Below are positions 44,635 to 61,295 of a stretch of DNA of 64,000 bases, in pieces; position 1 is the first letter of the stretch; each line of letters opens with the position of its first letter. Under the pieces are notes generated by a model. It saw nothing but the letters and a program-made list of their open reading frames with translations. It did not search any database and had not been told where the DNA came from. The position numbers and the translations under genes are program-made. Source of the stretch: Halocaridina rubra (taxonomy: Eukaryota > Arthropoda > Malacostraca > Decapoda > Atyidae); the NCBI GenBank assembly GCA_037179515.1, contig JAXCGZ010022671.1, forward strand, positions 56,001 through 120,000, read 5' to 3'.

Positions 44635-45706
44635 ATTTTATTGTGGGGAGGTTGTTGTTAACTTTCTGTTTTACTAAGGAGACTTAAAGTACTGAACTCG
44701 GTTAAGAGCTCACAAACTGACAGGACAGACCCTTTTACCACTACTCGGTTAAATGAAACACAGAAATCAACTTTCTGTTAAAATTGGAAATGCAATAACA
44801 CATTAAAAAAGTTAGATTAAATTTTGGAAAGCTGGAACAAATTTAAAATTTAAATTTATGGAATGGTGCCTTAAATCCCGGAGCTGGTGAGCATGATTTT
44901 GATTACCGGCACCACAGACGGATGCCAAGACTTTGGCCTCAACTCGACAATCACCTCTGTCACACAGGCAAAGTAGAATAGAGAGCATTGCAATTGCAGA
45001 AACAAAAACGACATACCGTTAATAAAGGGAAAACTGAAGTCACGAGCACACAAATAATGAGTTTCCAATATATATTTTTGCTATCGTAAGAGCATACAAA
45101 ACCATTAATTATTTGCTAGCATTAGCATAAAACAATTTATTCACAATAAATGAAGAATAAGCGAGAAAAATACAGTATGTATTCCTTAAATTGTGGGTAA
45201 CCATAAGCGAATGCAATGCCAGTAGGGCAAAATTACTTATTAATTATTTGCAATTTATATGGCAAAACACCTTATATAAGATACAGAAGAATCTACAAAA
45301 TAAATATGTATGCATTAAATCTTGGTTAGCAAAAAGAAAAAAAAAATATTTGCAGTACAAAACGGGCAAAATCACCTTTTGAAGTATTTGCAACTAATAA
45401 TTCAAAAATTTTATTCCCAATAAATGAAGAATCAGCAAGATAATGCAATATGTATTCATTAAATTGTGGTTAACAAGACACATTTGCAATACCATCAGGG
45501 CTAAATTACTTATCAATTATTTACCATTTATAGCATAAAACACTATAGATGAATTATTAATTATTTGCAATTTATGGCAATTTTTTTTTATTTACGAGTA
45601 TTTACATAAAGCACTTTATTTACGATGATAAAATGGGGTAAAAGGAAATTGGAAGTCGGTACGAGAAGGGATTAATTTTTGCTTGATAATGAGCAATCTG
45701 CTGAGG

Positions 45707-46946
45707 TGATTATTCTCGTAATCTGAAGATCATGGAGAGGAGACTCAGAGAGGTAACGACTTGGGGATGAACAGTTTGGCTTCATGCCTGGAAGAGGGAC
45801 AGTGGATGCCATATTTGCCTTGAGACAAATTATGGAAAAGCATAGGGAGAAACAGGAAGGACAGCATATGGTCTTTATTGACCTGGAAAAGGCATATGAT
45901 CGAGTACCACATCAAGAGGAGTGGAGGTGTATTAGAGAAAAGGGAAGTCCCTGAGAAATATGTAAGAATCATCCAAGATATTTATGACAAGGCAGAGGCA
46001 AATGTTAAGAGCAGTGTTGGCTTGACGAAAAGTCTCTCAGTAAATGTTGGTCTGCATCAAGGGTCTGCTTTGAGTCCATATCTATTTGACCTGGTCTCGG
46101 ATGTAGTAACCCAGGGTATTAGAGATCAGTCTCCATGGTGTATGCTCTTTGCAGATGACATTGTACTGTGTAGCAACAGACGAGAGGTAGTGGAGGAAAA
46201 GCTTGAGGAATGGAGAAGAGTGATTGAGGATAGAGGACTGAAAATCAGCAGGAAGAAGACAGAGTACTTGAGGTTGAGAGATGATGAGGATGAGGAGGTT
46301 AATTTGCAGGGTAAGGTGTTGAAAAGAGTTGAAAAATTTAAGTATTTGGGATCAACAGTAATAGAGGATGGTGACCTAGAGTCAGAAATAACCCACTGAA
46401 TACAAGCAGGATGGAAGAACTGGAAGAAAGTGTCTGGGGTGCTGCGCGACAGGAGAATAGGGATTAAGTTGAGGGGTAAAGTGCATAAGACAGTTGTGAG
46501 ACCTGCGATGATGTATGGAGCAGAGACATGGGCAATAAAGAAGACACAATAGAAAAAACTGGATGTGGCAAAGATGAGAATGTTGAGATGGATGTGTGGA
46601 GTGACAAGAAGCGATAAGATCAGAAACGAGGTAATTAGCGATATCTCAAAAGTTAGAGAAGTATAAGATACAAGAAAGTAGACTAAGGTGGTATGGTCAT
46701 GTCGTTAGGAAGGATGAACAGTATGTTGGGAGGAGGGTGATGGAAATGGATATACAGGATAGGAGAAGGAGAGAGAGACCAAAGTGTAGGTGGATGGATT
46801 GCATCAATGATGACCTGAGGTCTAAAGGTTTGTTGGGCAGAAACAAATGAAGAAAACTGGCCAGAAACATCGACCCCACATAAAAGTGGGAAAAGATGTA
46901 GACGAAGAAGAAGAAGAAGAAGAAGAAGAAGAAGAAGAAGAAGAAG

Positions 46947-46977
<31 letters not shown>
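45707..46977 (+). mobile_element. 5'-truncated RTE-like LINE with (GAA)n tail
   Basis: 1271 bases flanked by an 18-bp target duplication with one mismatch: atgagcaatctgctgagg (45689-45706) and atgagcaatcttctgagg (46978-46995). It ends in about 24 GAA units (46904-46976). RT coding occupies most of it. Confidence 0.85.
45740..46880 (+). pseudogene. RT of RTE-like LINE
   Basis: Motifs: DEQFGFMPGRGTVDAIFALRQ-type start (about 45765-45825, with a stop in the copy), MVFIDLEKAYDRVP, then 45878-46399 open for 173 aa with VGLHQGSALSPYLFDLV, CMLFADDIVL (catalytic FADD), LKISRKKTEYL and FKYLGSTV. The C-terminal part has MMYGAETW and MLRWMCGVTRSDKIRN with an in-frame stop. Endonuclease is missing by 5' truncation. 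Confidence 0.85.
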
Positions 46978-46978
<1 letters not shown>

Positions 46979-47391
46979 TGAGCAATCTTCTGAGGACGAA
47001 ATTTTACTTTGGCACCTCAGTGAAATAAGTTTCTTGTCAATGTATATCGGCAGTAATTTCCAGGTCAAGGAATTAAAATTGGCAAATTAGATTCTAGTTA
47101 GATAATCTACAAAACTTCGTTTTCTTTGGAATGGAACTAAGAAAAATTTCTTAGAATTTAACCAGTAACGAATTTAACCAGTTTCTCAAAATCCCAATTT
47201 GCTTGACCAATGAGCTTTACCATGCACCATCTCTCACCTTGTTTGTGCCTGATGAATTCCTATGAAGACGCTACATTAAAAAGGTTTGAAGTAAGCGGGA
47301 CTGCTGAGGCCAGATCTTGCCTCTAGGATGTTTGACCACCAATTGAGAGTGATCAAGCTTCTCTCTATGTGACGTCATCATTCGGCCCCCT

Positions 47392-47641
47392 TTGTTTGTT
47401 CGTTGATGTTCTCCCTTGAGAGTGAGTGGACCTTCCCTTTCTGGCCCGCAGGTGGGGTAAGATTTGTTGATTGAAGGTGGTATTCGCTCTTGAGGGCGAA
47501 TGGGCTTTCCTATTTTGGCCCGCAAGTGAGGTTGTGCAAAACTGTAAAGATAGTGGAAAACATAAGTGTTCAGCTGAGGATTATTAATTACATTAAGCAT
47601 TTCAATGAATTCCTGTTTTGATGGTGAAAGAGAGTTATTAC
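47392..47641 (-). mobile_element. 3' end fragment of I/Jockey-type LINE
   Basis: 250 bases matching 9525-9800 (gagggtgagtggaccttccc type 3' UTR and the ORF2 end gaattcctgttttga). LTR sequence is interrupted after cattcggcccccttt and resumes at ataggatatatattcagag, as in the uninterrupted site at 37930-37975. Confidence 0.82.
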
Positions 47642-48255
47642 ATATAGGATATATATTCAGAGCAGTAACTGGTCATATAATATTTGAGGGCTACTGTAGT
47701 GGTGATCTCTGGCAGGCAATTACAGCAGAAATTCAAGAGAGACACAGTATTTAGGTGCAAATAGGTTACTGGCGAACAATCTCAAGAACGTTCTTTGCAT
47801 TGCAGCAAACAAAAATTTAACTATTCAAATAATAAAGAAAATACTGAAATGTATCTAGACAGGCTAATGAAATATCAGCAGGGCCAAATTAATGACAAAA
47901 TTATCAACAGGAGCAATTTTTATAATATCAATAAAATTGTCAGTAGGAGCTGTAGATACGTCATAATTACGTCATTTCTACGTCATCACTACACGAGAGA
48001 AAAGCAGTGAACAGAGAAATAGTAGGGAGATATTTTATTGGGATCGTGCTTTCTATACATACAAGAATATTAAACAAGATATATTTAAAATCAGCTATAA
48101 GCTGAAATATTAATTACAAATAATCATAATTTGCAAAATGCAAGGAGTGAGAATTATTTTAGTAAGAGAAGAAAAGACAGTTATAAAGTTACTATTTTAA
48201 CTAACAAAGCATCTATTACAGCCTCTGGTGACTTTGAGCAAAACATTCTGTCACA

Positions 48256-49084
48256 TTATGTTTAAAGTCAATGAATATATGACAGATTTCAAAACTGTTA
48301 TTTTAGAAATAAGAAACTTAAAGTACTGCGAGAATCCTTCAAAGACACTCATGGCAGAAGCTAAGGAATTGTGTGACTGTATATGTGATGATATAATGGA
48401 CATATATTCTTCACTAAACACTTAGTAGCTGCTAAATTGTTCAACAAGAAAAGTGTCACTAGTTTTAAAAACGAACTGCCTACAGATGAGATAGCACTGA
48501 CCACTGAGACATATCCCATAATTGACAAAGAAAAGCTTGAAACTGAACTAAAAGTACTCTATTGTGGATCCGATATGCATTAATATTGTAAATTAATTGA
48601 GCTGCTTAAATATAACTTGGAAAATAATCTAGATGATGTTCTTAGTGAAATTCCAAAACTGATAAAAATCCTCTTGTTAATTCCCAAGACTACATTAGAG
48701 CCAGAATGCTGTTTTTCAACACTGAAAAGAATAAAAACTTTTATAAGGAGCACTATGAACTCTGAAATACTAATTGCACTTAAAGTGCTTGCAACAGAGA
48801 AAAATTTGCTTAACAGTCCTCTAGAGATCATGAAGAAAATTAGTATTCTTTTTGGCAAAGTAAGACAAGAAGAATGGATGTCATTTTTAAGTGAATGGCT
48901 AAAGCTCGAACTGTAACAATGTAGGGTAATAATAAGTAAAATTACTTTTTTTATTATTAAGGATTTTATCAACTTTATGTTTAAATTTTCTTTTTATGTT
49001 TGTTTATTTTTTTAACAATTCAAACAATGGCTAAAATTTTTCTGTAGCAGCACCCCCACTAATTTTAGATATGAGCCACCACTG
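48256..49084 (+). pseudogene. hAT transposase copy C, 3' half
   Basis: Resumes the frame lost at 36493: FKVNEYMTDFKTVILEIRN, NPSKTLMAEAKELCDCIC. 48617-48916 (99 aa) is the hAT C-terminal dimerisation region with LLIPKTTLEPECCFSTLKRIKTFIRS and LSEWLKLEL. The right terminus ...GAGCCACCACTG ends at 49084. Confidence 0.85.
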
Positions 49085-49907
49085 AAAACGATGCATTTTT
49101 TACTTCACAGCCGCAAACCAACTTTTCTGTTGATACCAGTCAGAATTAAAGCTTTTTCCTGGCTGAGACATTTGAATATCAGGTGTTGAACAGCTTATTT
49201 TCTTAACTGTATCTCTCTTATGGAGAGATTACTGTGAAAACTTAATTTATTGAAGGTTGCTTACAGTCACAGAACTTATTTCTTGGTTAAATTATTTAAA
49301 ACTTTCTGCTAAATAAACTAATAAAAAAAGTTATGAATTAAAAAGAATTGTTGGAAGCATGATAACCATTTATTCCTACGCTTGATCACATTCAAGAATA
49401 TGTTACACGGTTTTTAAGCACAACACTCGCTGAGTAAAAAAGAAACACTATCTTACACTTGTACAACAGGGTCAGCACTGCATGAGCGACAGTGCTCTCT
49501 CTACCTAGCACGCAGCTTCTTATCTCGGACTTGGGCGAAGGCACTAGTTTTAAGGACAGGTATGATAAATATCACTAAGTCTAAAAATGGAACCGATCAG
49601 GAGACGGGAAGATACGAGCTTTGGGCTCTTTCCCGTAAACACAATTAGGTAATCACAATTAGGTAATCACAACAACCAAACACCCCATTGTTGGAACTGT
49701 GAAGCGTACAGTTCCATACAAGGATTTTTGTAATATTTTCATGCCCTATGGGATGGCTACTGACATTAAGATTAAGAATTATATAATTTACAGGCATAAA
49801 GAAATAATTAAAGGAAAAAAGACTCATTTTATTGAATATTATCAATAATATCGAGTGAAAATAGGAGGTGCTGCAGTTCCAAAGTGCCTATACACGAGCC
49901 CCCACTG
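49085..49907 (-). repeat. Inverted 5' block of hAT between copies C and E, with LINE tail
   Basis: Reverse complement of the 31556-32295 block, same arrangement as 34726-35471. On the minus strand it begins CAGTGGGGGCTCGTGTATAG (49907), the best preserved 5' terminus. A CR1/L2-like LINE tail lies at 49545-49671. Confidence 0.8.
49545..49671 (+). mobile_element. 3' tail of CR1/L2-like LINE in hAT block
   Basis: tagttttaaggacaggtatg through two aattaggtaatcaca units, matching 52911-53036. Only about 127 bases. Confidence 0.82.
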
Positions 49908-51910
49908 ATTATTTTGCTTCTCCTCTTTGCTGTTTGGAGATGTAACGTGGACAAAAGACGGTTTTTGAAATATAAACAAAATGAAAATAAAAACTGAAAA
50001 CATGAGAAGTCAAAGAAGAACGTAGAAAATGTGATTTCACTGTCATTTTTAGGACACGTGACTATTAAGGAGAACTTGGTGAGGTATTTAGACTTTAAAT
50101 CAATAAGCGTAACATAAAGGTAAAGAAGAACCGCAAAATTTTATCCAAAACAATAGACCGCAGTTTCTTTTGTGAAAACTTTGAAACTCCCTTACGTGGA
50201 CTTGATGTAATAGATGATTCAGAAAATCCAGGGGGTACTTAGAGGAGTAATAAATTTTGCATCTATATTAGATCCAGATTTGAAAAATCATTAGACACCA
50301 GTAGTCTTCAAAGATGTTTCTAAGACCATTCAGAATGAGATACTTGACTGTTTGCTAATTATACCATGAAGACATAAGGACAGCAATTAGAGAAGTTTCC
50401 TTTGTAGCTGTCATGGCTGATGACGCAACAGATGTTTTGGTACACACTCAAATTGTCATTGTTCTACAGTACGTGCTGAATGGAGAAATATTTGAACATT
50501 TTTGGAGATTTTTTATTCCAGAAAATCACTCTGCAGATGGCATATTAAAACGTATTCAAGAACAATTAGACATAATCCTTCAAGGAAATGGACAAAAACT
50601 GATACCTTAGACATTTTATGGTGCAAATGTCATGAAAGACAATTTTTAAGATTCAGTCAAATATAAAAACTGTTTATAGTAATGCACATTTCATGCACTG
50701 TAATACACATCAACTTAATTTGGTAATGAGAAATGTAACAAGTATTACACGGAGCGCAAGACAATTTTTCACAAAAATTTTGGCTATTTCAACAATCTTC
50801 TCAAGATCACCATAACGTGTATCCATTCTCAAGAAGCATATGGACGTCAGCATTCCAAGTCCATCCTCTACAAGGTGGAACTTTAACATATGGACCATAA
50901 ACAGAGTTCATGAAAATTTGCAACCTTTAAAAAGCTGCCTCACTGGAATTCAGTCAACATCAAATGCATATCAAGCCATTGCAGAAGCAACAGGAATTTT
51001 AAAATTCCTGAATGATGATAATTTCATGTTTTGTTTCGATCTCTTTCTTCAGATTATGCCTCATGTTAAAATTATTTACAACCAAGTGCAATCTCGAAAA
51101 ATTAGTGTGTTTATAGTTAGGGCATATATAAGAGATTTCAAAACTGCCATTTTAGAAATGAAGAACTCGAAGTACTGTGAGAATCCTTCAAAGACACTCA
51201 TGGCAGAAGCTAAGGATGTATGTGACTGTATATGCATTGATATAATGTACATATATTCTTCCACTAAACACTTATAGCAGTTAAATTGTTCAACAAGAAA
51301 GGGTTCACTAGTTTTAAGAATGAACTGCCCACAGATGAGATATAACTGACCACTGAAGCATATCCCATAATTAACAAAGAAAAGCTTGAAACTGAACTAA
51401 AAGTATTATATTGTAGATCCGATATGCATTAATATTGCAAATTAATTGAGCTGCTTAAATTTAACTTGGAAAATAATCTAGATGATGTTCCTAGAGGAAT
51501 TCCCAAACTGATAAGAATCCTCTTGATAATTCCAAAGACTACATTAGTCAGAACGCTGCTTTTCAACACTAAAAATAATAAAAACTTTCCTAAGGAACAT
51601 TATGAACCCTGGAAGACTAAATGCACTTGCAATGCTTTCAATGGAGGAAAAATTGCTCAACAGTCCTCCAGATATTAAGAAAAAAATTATTAATCTTTTC
51701 GCACAATGTAAGACAAGAAGAATGAAAATAAATTAATAGATCAAGCTTAAACTGTAACAATTTAGGCTATTAGTAAGACAAAAATATTGTTTTCACTGTT
51801 TAGGAATTTATTAAGTTTATGTATAAATTTTCTTTTTATGCGATTGCTTCGATTTACACAATAGCTAAGAATGTTCTTTTCTGTAGTAGCACCCCCAGTA
51901 ATTCTTGCTA
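49908..51910 (+). pseudogene. hAT transposase copy E
   Basis: Pieces: MADDATDVLVHTQIVIVL (D-D-A-T in place of D-D-T-T) at 50413-50610; SIPSPSSTRWNFNIWTINR and QPLKSCLTGIQST at 50840-51277 (145 aa); and a dimerisation-domain remnant starting ENNLDDVPRGIPKLIRILL at 51466-51678 that shifts frame near 51548. The end agcacccccagtaattcttgctactgg is a decayed terminus. Multiple stops; no functional product. Confidence 0.82.
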
Positions 51911-56940
<5,030 letters not shown>

Positions 56941-57648
56941 CTGATTGAACATTGTTGTGAGCTTAGGTCTCAGCAGACCTAAAAATTAATTATTGCAACG
57001 GGGGGAGTGCTTACACCTAGAGGGAGAGTGAAGGACAGATTGAAGAGCATTAAAGGTATAAGCAACGGCTCATGAAGCCAAGTAATTAGCCGGATTTGAG
57101 TAATGTTAAAGGTATAAGCAACGGCTCATGATGCCAAGTAATTAGCTGGATTTGAGTAATGTACAATAGTAGTAATGATTTGTCAGGTTATTATGAGATG
57201 ATATATTTGAACAAAGGTGAATAATAAAGGTGAACATAGTGATTGATGATTGAACATTGTTGTGAGTTGTGTTGAAGGTCTCAGCAGACCTAAAAATTAA
57301 TTATTGCAACAGGGGGAATGCTTATACCTAGAGGGAGAGTGATGGACAGATTGAAGAGCATTAAAGGTATAAGCAACGGCTCATGAAGCCAAGTAATTAG
57401 CCGGATTTGAGTAATGTTAAAGGTATAATCAACGGCCCATAAAGCCAAGTAATTAGCCGGATTTGAGTAATGTACAATAGCAGTAAGGAAATTGTCAGGT
57501 TATTACGTAATTGGTATATTATAAAGGTTGATGCAGTTAGGAGATATTTATCTTAACAGTAGAATTGAGACAAATTAGAAGGGCTCATATTCATGTACTT
57601 GCAAAGTCTGTTCTAAATGCTATCGGTTGCTAGATGCATTACGTGTTG

Positions 57649-59570
57649 GCTACAGTAGTATGAACGGAGGAGGTTTTCCCTCCGCAACGTGGGAGCGGAG
57701 TTCTGGTGACCCTCCGCAGTGCTAGGGTGGTAAGTAAGCTACAGTGGTTTGAATGGAGGAGGTTTTCCCTCAGCAACATGGGAGCATAGTTTAGGTGTCC
57801 CTTCACAGTGCTACAGTGGTAAGTAAGATACAGTGGTTTGAACGGAGGAGGTTGTCCCTCTGCAATGTGGGAGAGGAGTTCAGGTGTCCCCCCGCGGTGC
57901 TACAGTGGTAGAAACGGAGGAGGTTTTCCCTCCACAACGTGGGAGCTGAGTTCTGGTGTCCTTCCGCAGTGCTACAGTAGTGTGAACGGAGAAGGTTTTC
58001 CCTCCGCAACGTGGGAGCGGAGTTCAGGTGTCCCTCCGCAGTGCTACAGTGGTAAGTGAGCTACAGTGGTAGAAATGGAGGAGGTTTTCCCTCCGCAACG
58101 TGGGAAGTGGAGTTGTGGAAACCCTCCGTGCTGCTACAGTGGTGTGAATGGAGGAGGTTTTCCCTTCGCAACGTGGGAGCGGAGTTCAGGTGTCCCTCCG
58201 CAGTGCTACAGTGGTAAGTAAGCTACAGTGTTTTGAACAGAGGAGGCTTTCCCTCCGCAAAGTGGGAGCGGAGTTAAGGTGTCCCTCCGCAGTGCTACAG
58301 TGGTAAGTAAGTTACAGTGGTAGAAACAGAGGAGGTTTTCCCTCCGCATCGTGGGAAGTGGAGTTGTGGAATCCCTCTACGCTGCTACAGTGGTGTGAAT
58401 GGAGGAGGTTTTCCCTCTGCAACGTGGGAGTGGAGTTCTGGTGTCCCTCCGCAGTGCTACAGTAGTGTGAATGGAGGAGGTTTTCCCTCTGCAACGTGGG
58501 AGCGGAGTTCAGGTGTCCCTCCGCAGTGCTACAGTGGTAAGTAAGCTACAGTGGTAGAAATGGAGGAGGTTTTCCCTCCGCAACGTGGGAAGTGGAGTTG
58601 TGGAATCCCTCCGCGCTGCTACAGTGGTGTGAATGGAGGAGGTTTTCCCTCCGCAACGTGGGAGCGGAGTTCAGGTGTCCCTCCGCAGTGCTACAGTGGT
58701 AAGTAAGCTACAGTGGTTTGAAGAGAGGAGGCTTTCCCTCCACAACGTGGGAGCGGAGTTAAGGTGTCCCTCCGCAGTGCTACCGTGTTAAGTAAGTTAC
58801 AGTGGTAGAAACAGAGGAGGTTTTCCCTCCGCAACGTGGGAAGTGGAGTTGTGGAATCCCTCTACGCTGCTACAGTGGTGTGAATGGAGGAGGTTTTCCC
58901 TCCGAAACGTGGGAGTGGAGTTCTGGTGTCCCTCCGCAGTGCTACAGTAGTGTGAACGGAGGAGGTTTTCCCTCTGCGACGTGGGAGCGGAGTTCAGGTG
59001 TCCCTCCGCAGTGTTACAGTTGTAAGTAACCAACAGTGGTATGAACTGAGAAGGTTGTCTCTCCGCAACATGAGAGCGGAGTTAAGGTGTTCCTCCGCAA
59101 TGCTACAGTGGTAAGTTTGCTACAGTGGTAAGAACGGAGGAGCTTTTCCCTCCACAACGTGGGAACCGGAGTTGAGATATTCCTACAGAATGCTTCATTG
59201 GTAAGTTAGTCACAGTGGTAAGTACGGATGAGATTTTCCCTCCACGAAGTGGGAAGCGAAGTTGAGGTATCTCTCCGCAGTGCTACAGTGGTATGAACAT
59301 AAGAGGTTTTCCTTCTGTAATGTGGGAAGCGGGATGGAGGTATCCCTCTGGAATGCTACAGTGGTAAGTTAGCTACAGTCCATATGCCATGCTGCAGTGG
59401 TAAGTTAGCTAAAATGGTATGAATGGAGGAAGTTTTCCCTCTGCAATGTGGGAATCGGAGTTGAGGTATCCCACCGCAGTGCTACAGTGGTGTGAACATA
59501 GGAGGTTTTTCCATCTGCAATATAGGGAGTGAAGTTGAGGTATCCCTCCGCAGTGCAGGACCTGTTGACT
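57649..59570 (+). repeat. Minisatellite array, about 71- and 90-bp units, hairpin-forming
   Basis: About 22 units. A unit has a gctacagtggt start, ggaggaggttttccc, then CTCCGC, AACGTGGGA, GCGGAG, a variable 11-base segment and CTCCGC again, ending agtgctacagtgg. Longer units add taagtaagctacagtgg. A higher-order period of 485 bases links 58317-58545 with 58802-59030. Units decay toward 59040-59570. Open frames exist on both strands only because the unit lacks stops. Confidence 0.92.
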
Positions 59571-59689
59571 AACCAAAGCGGAATTGGAATTACTCTTCCG
59601 TAATGGTAAAAACAGAGTTAAGGTTATCCATCCGCAGCGTCAGTTTAGTCCGACTGAGGAAAGAGGCAGATCGCTTACCCAAATAAGAA

Positions 59690-60900
59690 ATGGAGGTAAA
59701 TGATAAGAATAGGAAATTGAATATAGAGAAGGGAAGCCCTAGGATGAGGACGACAACTGAAGGCGAGAAGCAAGATGACAAGATAATTACAAGAACAGAT
59801 ATAGAGACACACGTGAATGAACGGCATGGAGAACGAACAGGCAAGACACAGGAGCCGATGAAGAAGCAACCGACAGCAGCAGAGGCAGACCTGATGACCA
59901 GTGTTTTGGAGTCTGTCAAGGAATCCATCAGAGGCATAGTTGAACAATTAATGCAGGAGCAGAGGAACAACGATGTTTGGCCGCGAAGGAAGGAGCAGGT
60001 GCACGGAATAGAAGTAGTGGAAGAAGGCTCCAGGGAGACAAGGAGCGACACGGGCATGAGCAAGAAGAGAAAGGTAGACTACGAAGGGAACCACGAGGAC
60101 AAGGATCAAAGGGGCAAGGAAGAGCGAGAGAAGGAGAAGCAATAAACGGATGCAGGAGCCGGAAGAATTGCAGTCCCGATCCACTCGTGGCTGGTGGAAC
60201 TCACAGGAGCCGTCCAAATGCGAGTAGGACCAGTGATGGTCAGCCAAGGGAATGCTCTTTGATTCGATGGCCAGACAGAAAGGAGCTACAGGGACTTCAT
60301 AGTGCAGTTTTGAGAGTACACAGGGCGAAACGCCATGGAGCCTGACGAGAAAATGATGTTACTGATAGATGCATGCGAGGGCAAGAGAGTTAAGTATCAC
60401 TTAAGAAGATTCCTCAAGGTTTACCCAAATGCAGAAGCGGCATGTCAAGAAGTGTTAAGATACGTAGAGGGCTCGTTCGGGTATGATGAACCACCCACCG
60501 AGGTATTGTGGGCATGAATGAGGGAAGGAAGGCGAATCCGTGATGAGGACATCCGAGGTCTCGACGGACTACAGATACAGCTTATGGAAGTATGGGAAGG
60601 ACTGATACGGGAGGCAAAAGATGATCGCGACACTGAAATCAGACTGATCAAGGATGCCAGAGGTCGACTGCCCATGGACATGTCATGCGAGTTCAGAGTG
60701 ATGTCCCAAATGAAGGAGAATAATACAGGATCTCATAAGGTACATCGCAGAGCAGATGGGCAGTATCCGAATACGGGATGCACGAGCAAGAATTGACACA
60801 GGTCATTAGTCTCCAAGGGAAGCCAGAGGCAATCGAGATGGACCAGAGCGTGGGAAGGCGAAGGAAAGGGAGACAGGGTCTGAACTATGCCAGTTGTGTC
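59690..60900 (+). pseudogene. BEL/Pao gag N-terminal and middle region
   Basis: 59690-60145 (151 aa) is highly charged, with a basic MSKKRKVDYEG segment like a nuclear localisation signal. A frameshift follows, then 60335-60796 in one frame: MEPDEKMMLLIDACEGK, FLKVYPNAEAACQEVLRYVEGSF, with one TGA at 60515-60517. These are capsid-like segments of Pao gag. Function: particle assembly. Confidence 0.75.
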
Positions 60901-61295
60901 ATGATAGACATTCGCTCATGGTTTGCCGGAGCTTCGCAAGGCTAGGGAGTAAGGAGCGTCTGAGGACGGCTGCAATGTTTAATGTATGCTTAGGGTGCCT
61001 AAAGAAGGGACACAGAGTCACCACGTGCCGAGAAAGGGAGCCTTGTGAGGTATGCAAGAGTGATTTGCATGCAACGATCCTGCACATTGATTATGACAGT
61101 AGGTTGACAGGGAGGACTCGCGAACGAGGCAACCGAAGGGACCAGCAATCATCAAACCGAGAAGGAGACGTATGGTTCGAGCGAGACAGAAAAGGCCATG
61201 AGCAAGAGAGACGACAATGGTCAGAACAAAGAAGTGACACACGGGCAGAAGAGAAGCTCAAAGCCACTAGCTATGCCGGACGGTCCAGGGAATGA
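60880..61295 (+). pseudogene. BEL/Pao gag zinc-finger region
   Basis: The frame 60894-61295 shows C-x2-C-HDRHSLMVC, then FNVCLGCLKKGHRVTTC and CEVCKSDLHATILH, the paired Cys/His knuckles typical of Pao gag. A long charged R/E/Q tail follows. The TGA (61293-61295) overlaps an ATG at 61292 in the protease frame, so a shift separates gag from protease. Confidence 0.82.

Larger units (their letters stand above)
36494..48255 (-). mobile_element. Gypsy copy 3 (same family as copy 1), inserted in hAT copy C
   Basis: Both LTRs are present (36494-38968 and 44642-48255). PBS is at 44617-44634 and pol order is again PR-IN-RT-RH. hAT coding stops at 36493 and restarts at 48256, proving insertion. The flanking five bases are gtgtg and ttatg, at best a decayed target duplication. 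Nested inside are a tRNA-derived SINE (41888-42087), an RTE-like LINE (45707-46977) and a LINE tail (47392-47641). Confidence 0.88.
44642..48255 (-). repeat. Right (5') LTR of gypsy copy 3 with two nested LINEs
   Basis: Starts TGTGGGGAGG, ends CTGTCACA. LTR sequence is 44642-45706, 46978-47391 and 47642-48255. The nested pieces are an RTE-like LINE and an I/Jockey-type LINE tail. It has one unit of the U3 block that is duplicated in the left LTR. Confidence 0.85.

Noticed and set aside
46683..47068. Poly-Leu and poly-Phe ORFs on the minus strand
   Set aside because: Reverse translation of the (GAA)n LINE tail.
57838..59033. Repeated open frames on both strands encoding NGGGFPSATWERSSGVPPQCYS-type repeats
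   Set aside because: Open only because the minisatellite unit lacks stops in these frames; interrupted where units change length, and open on both strands.
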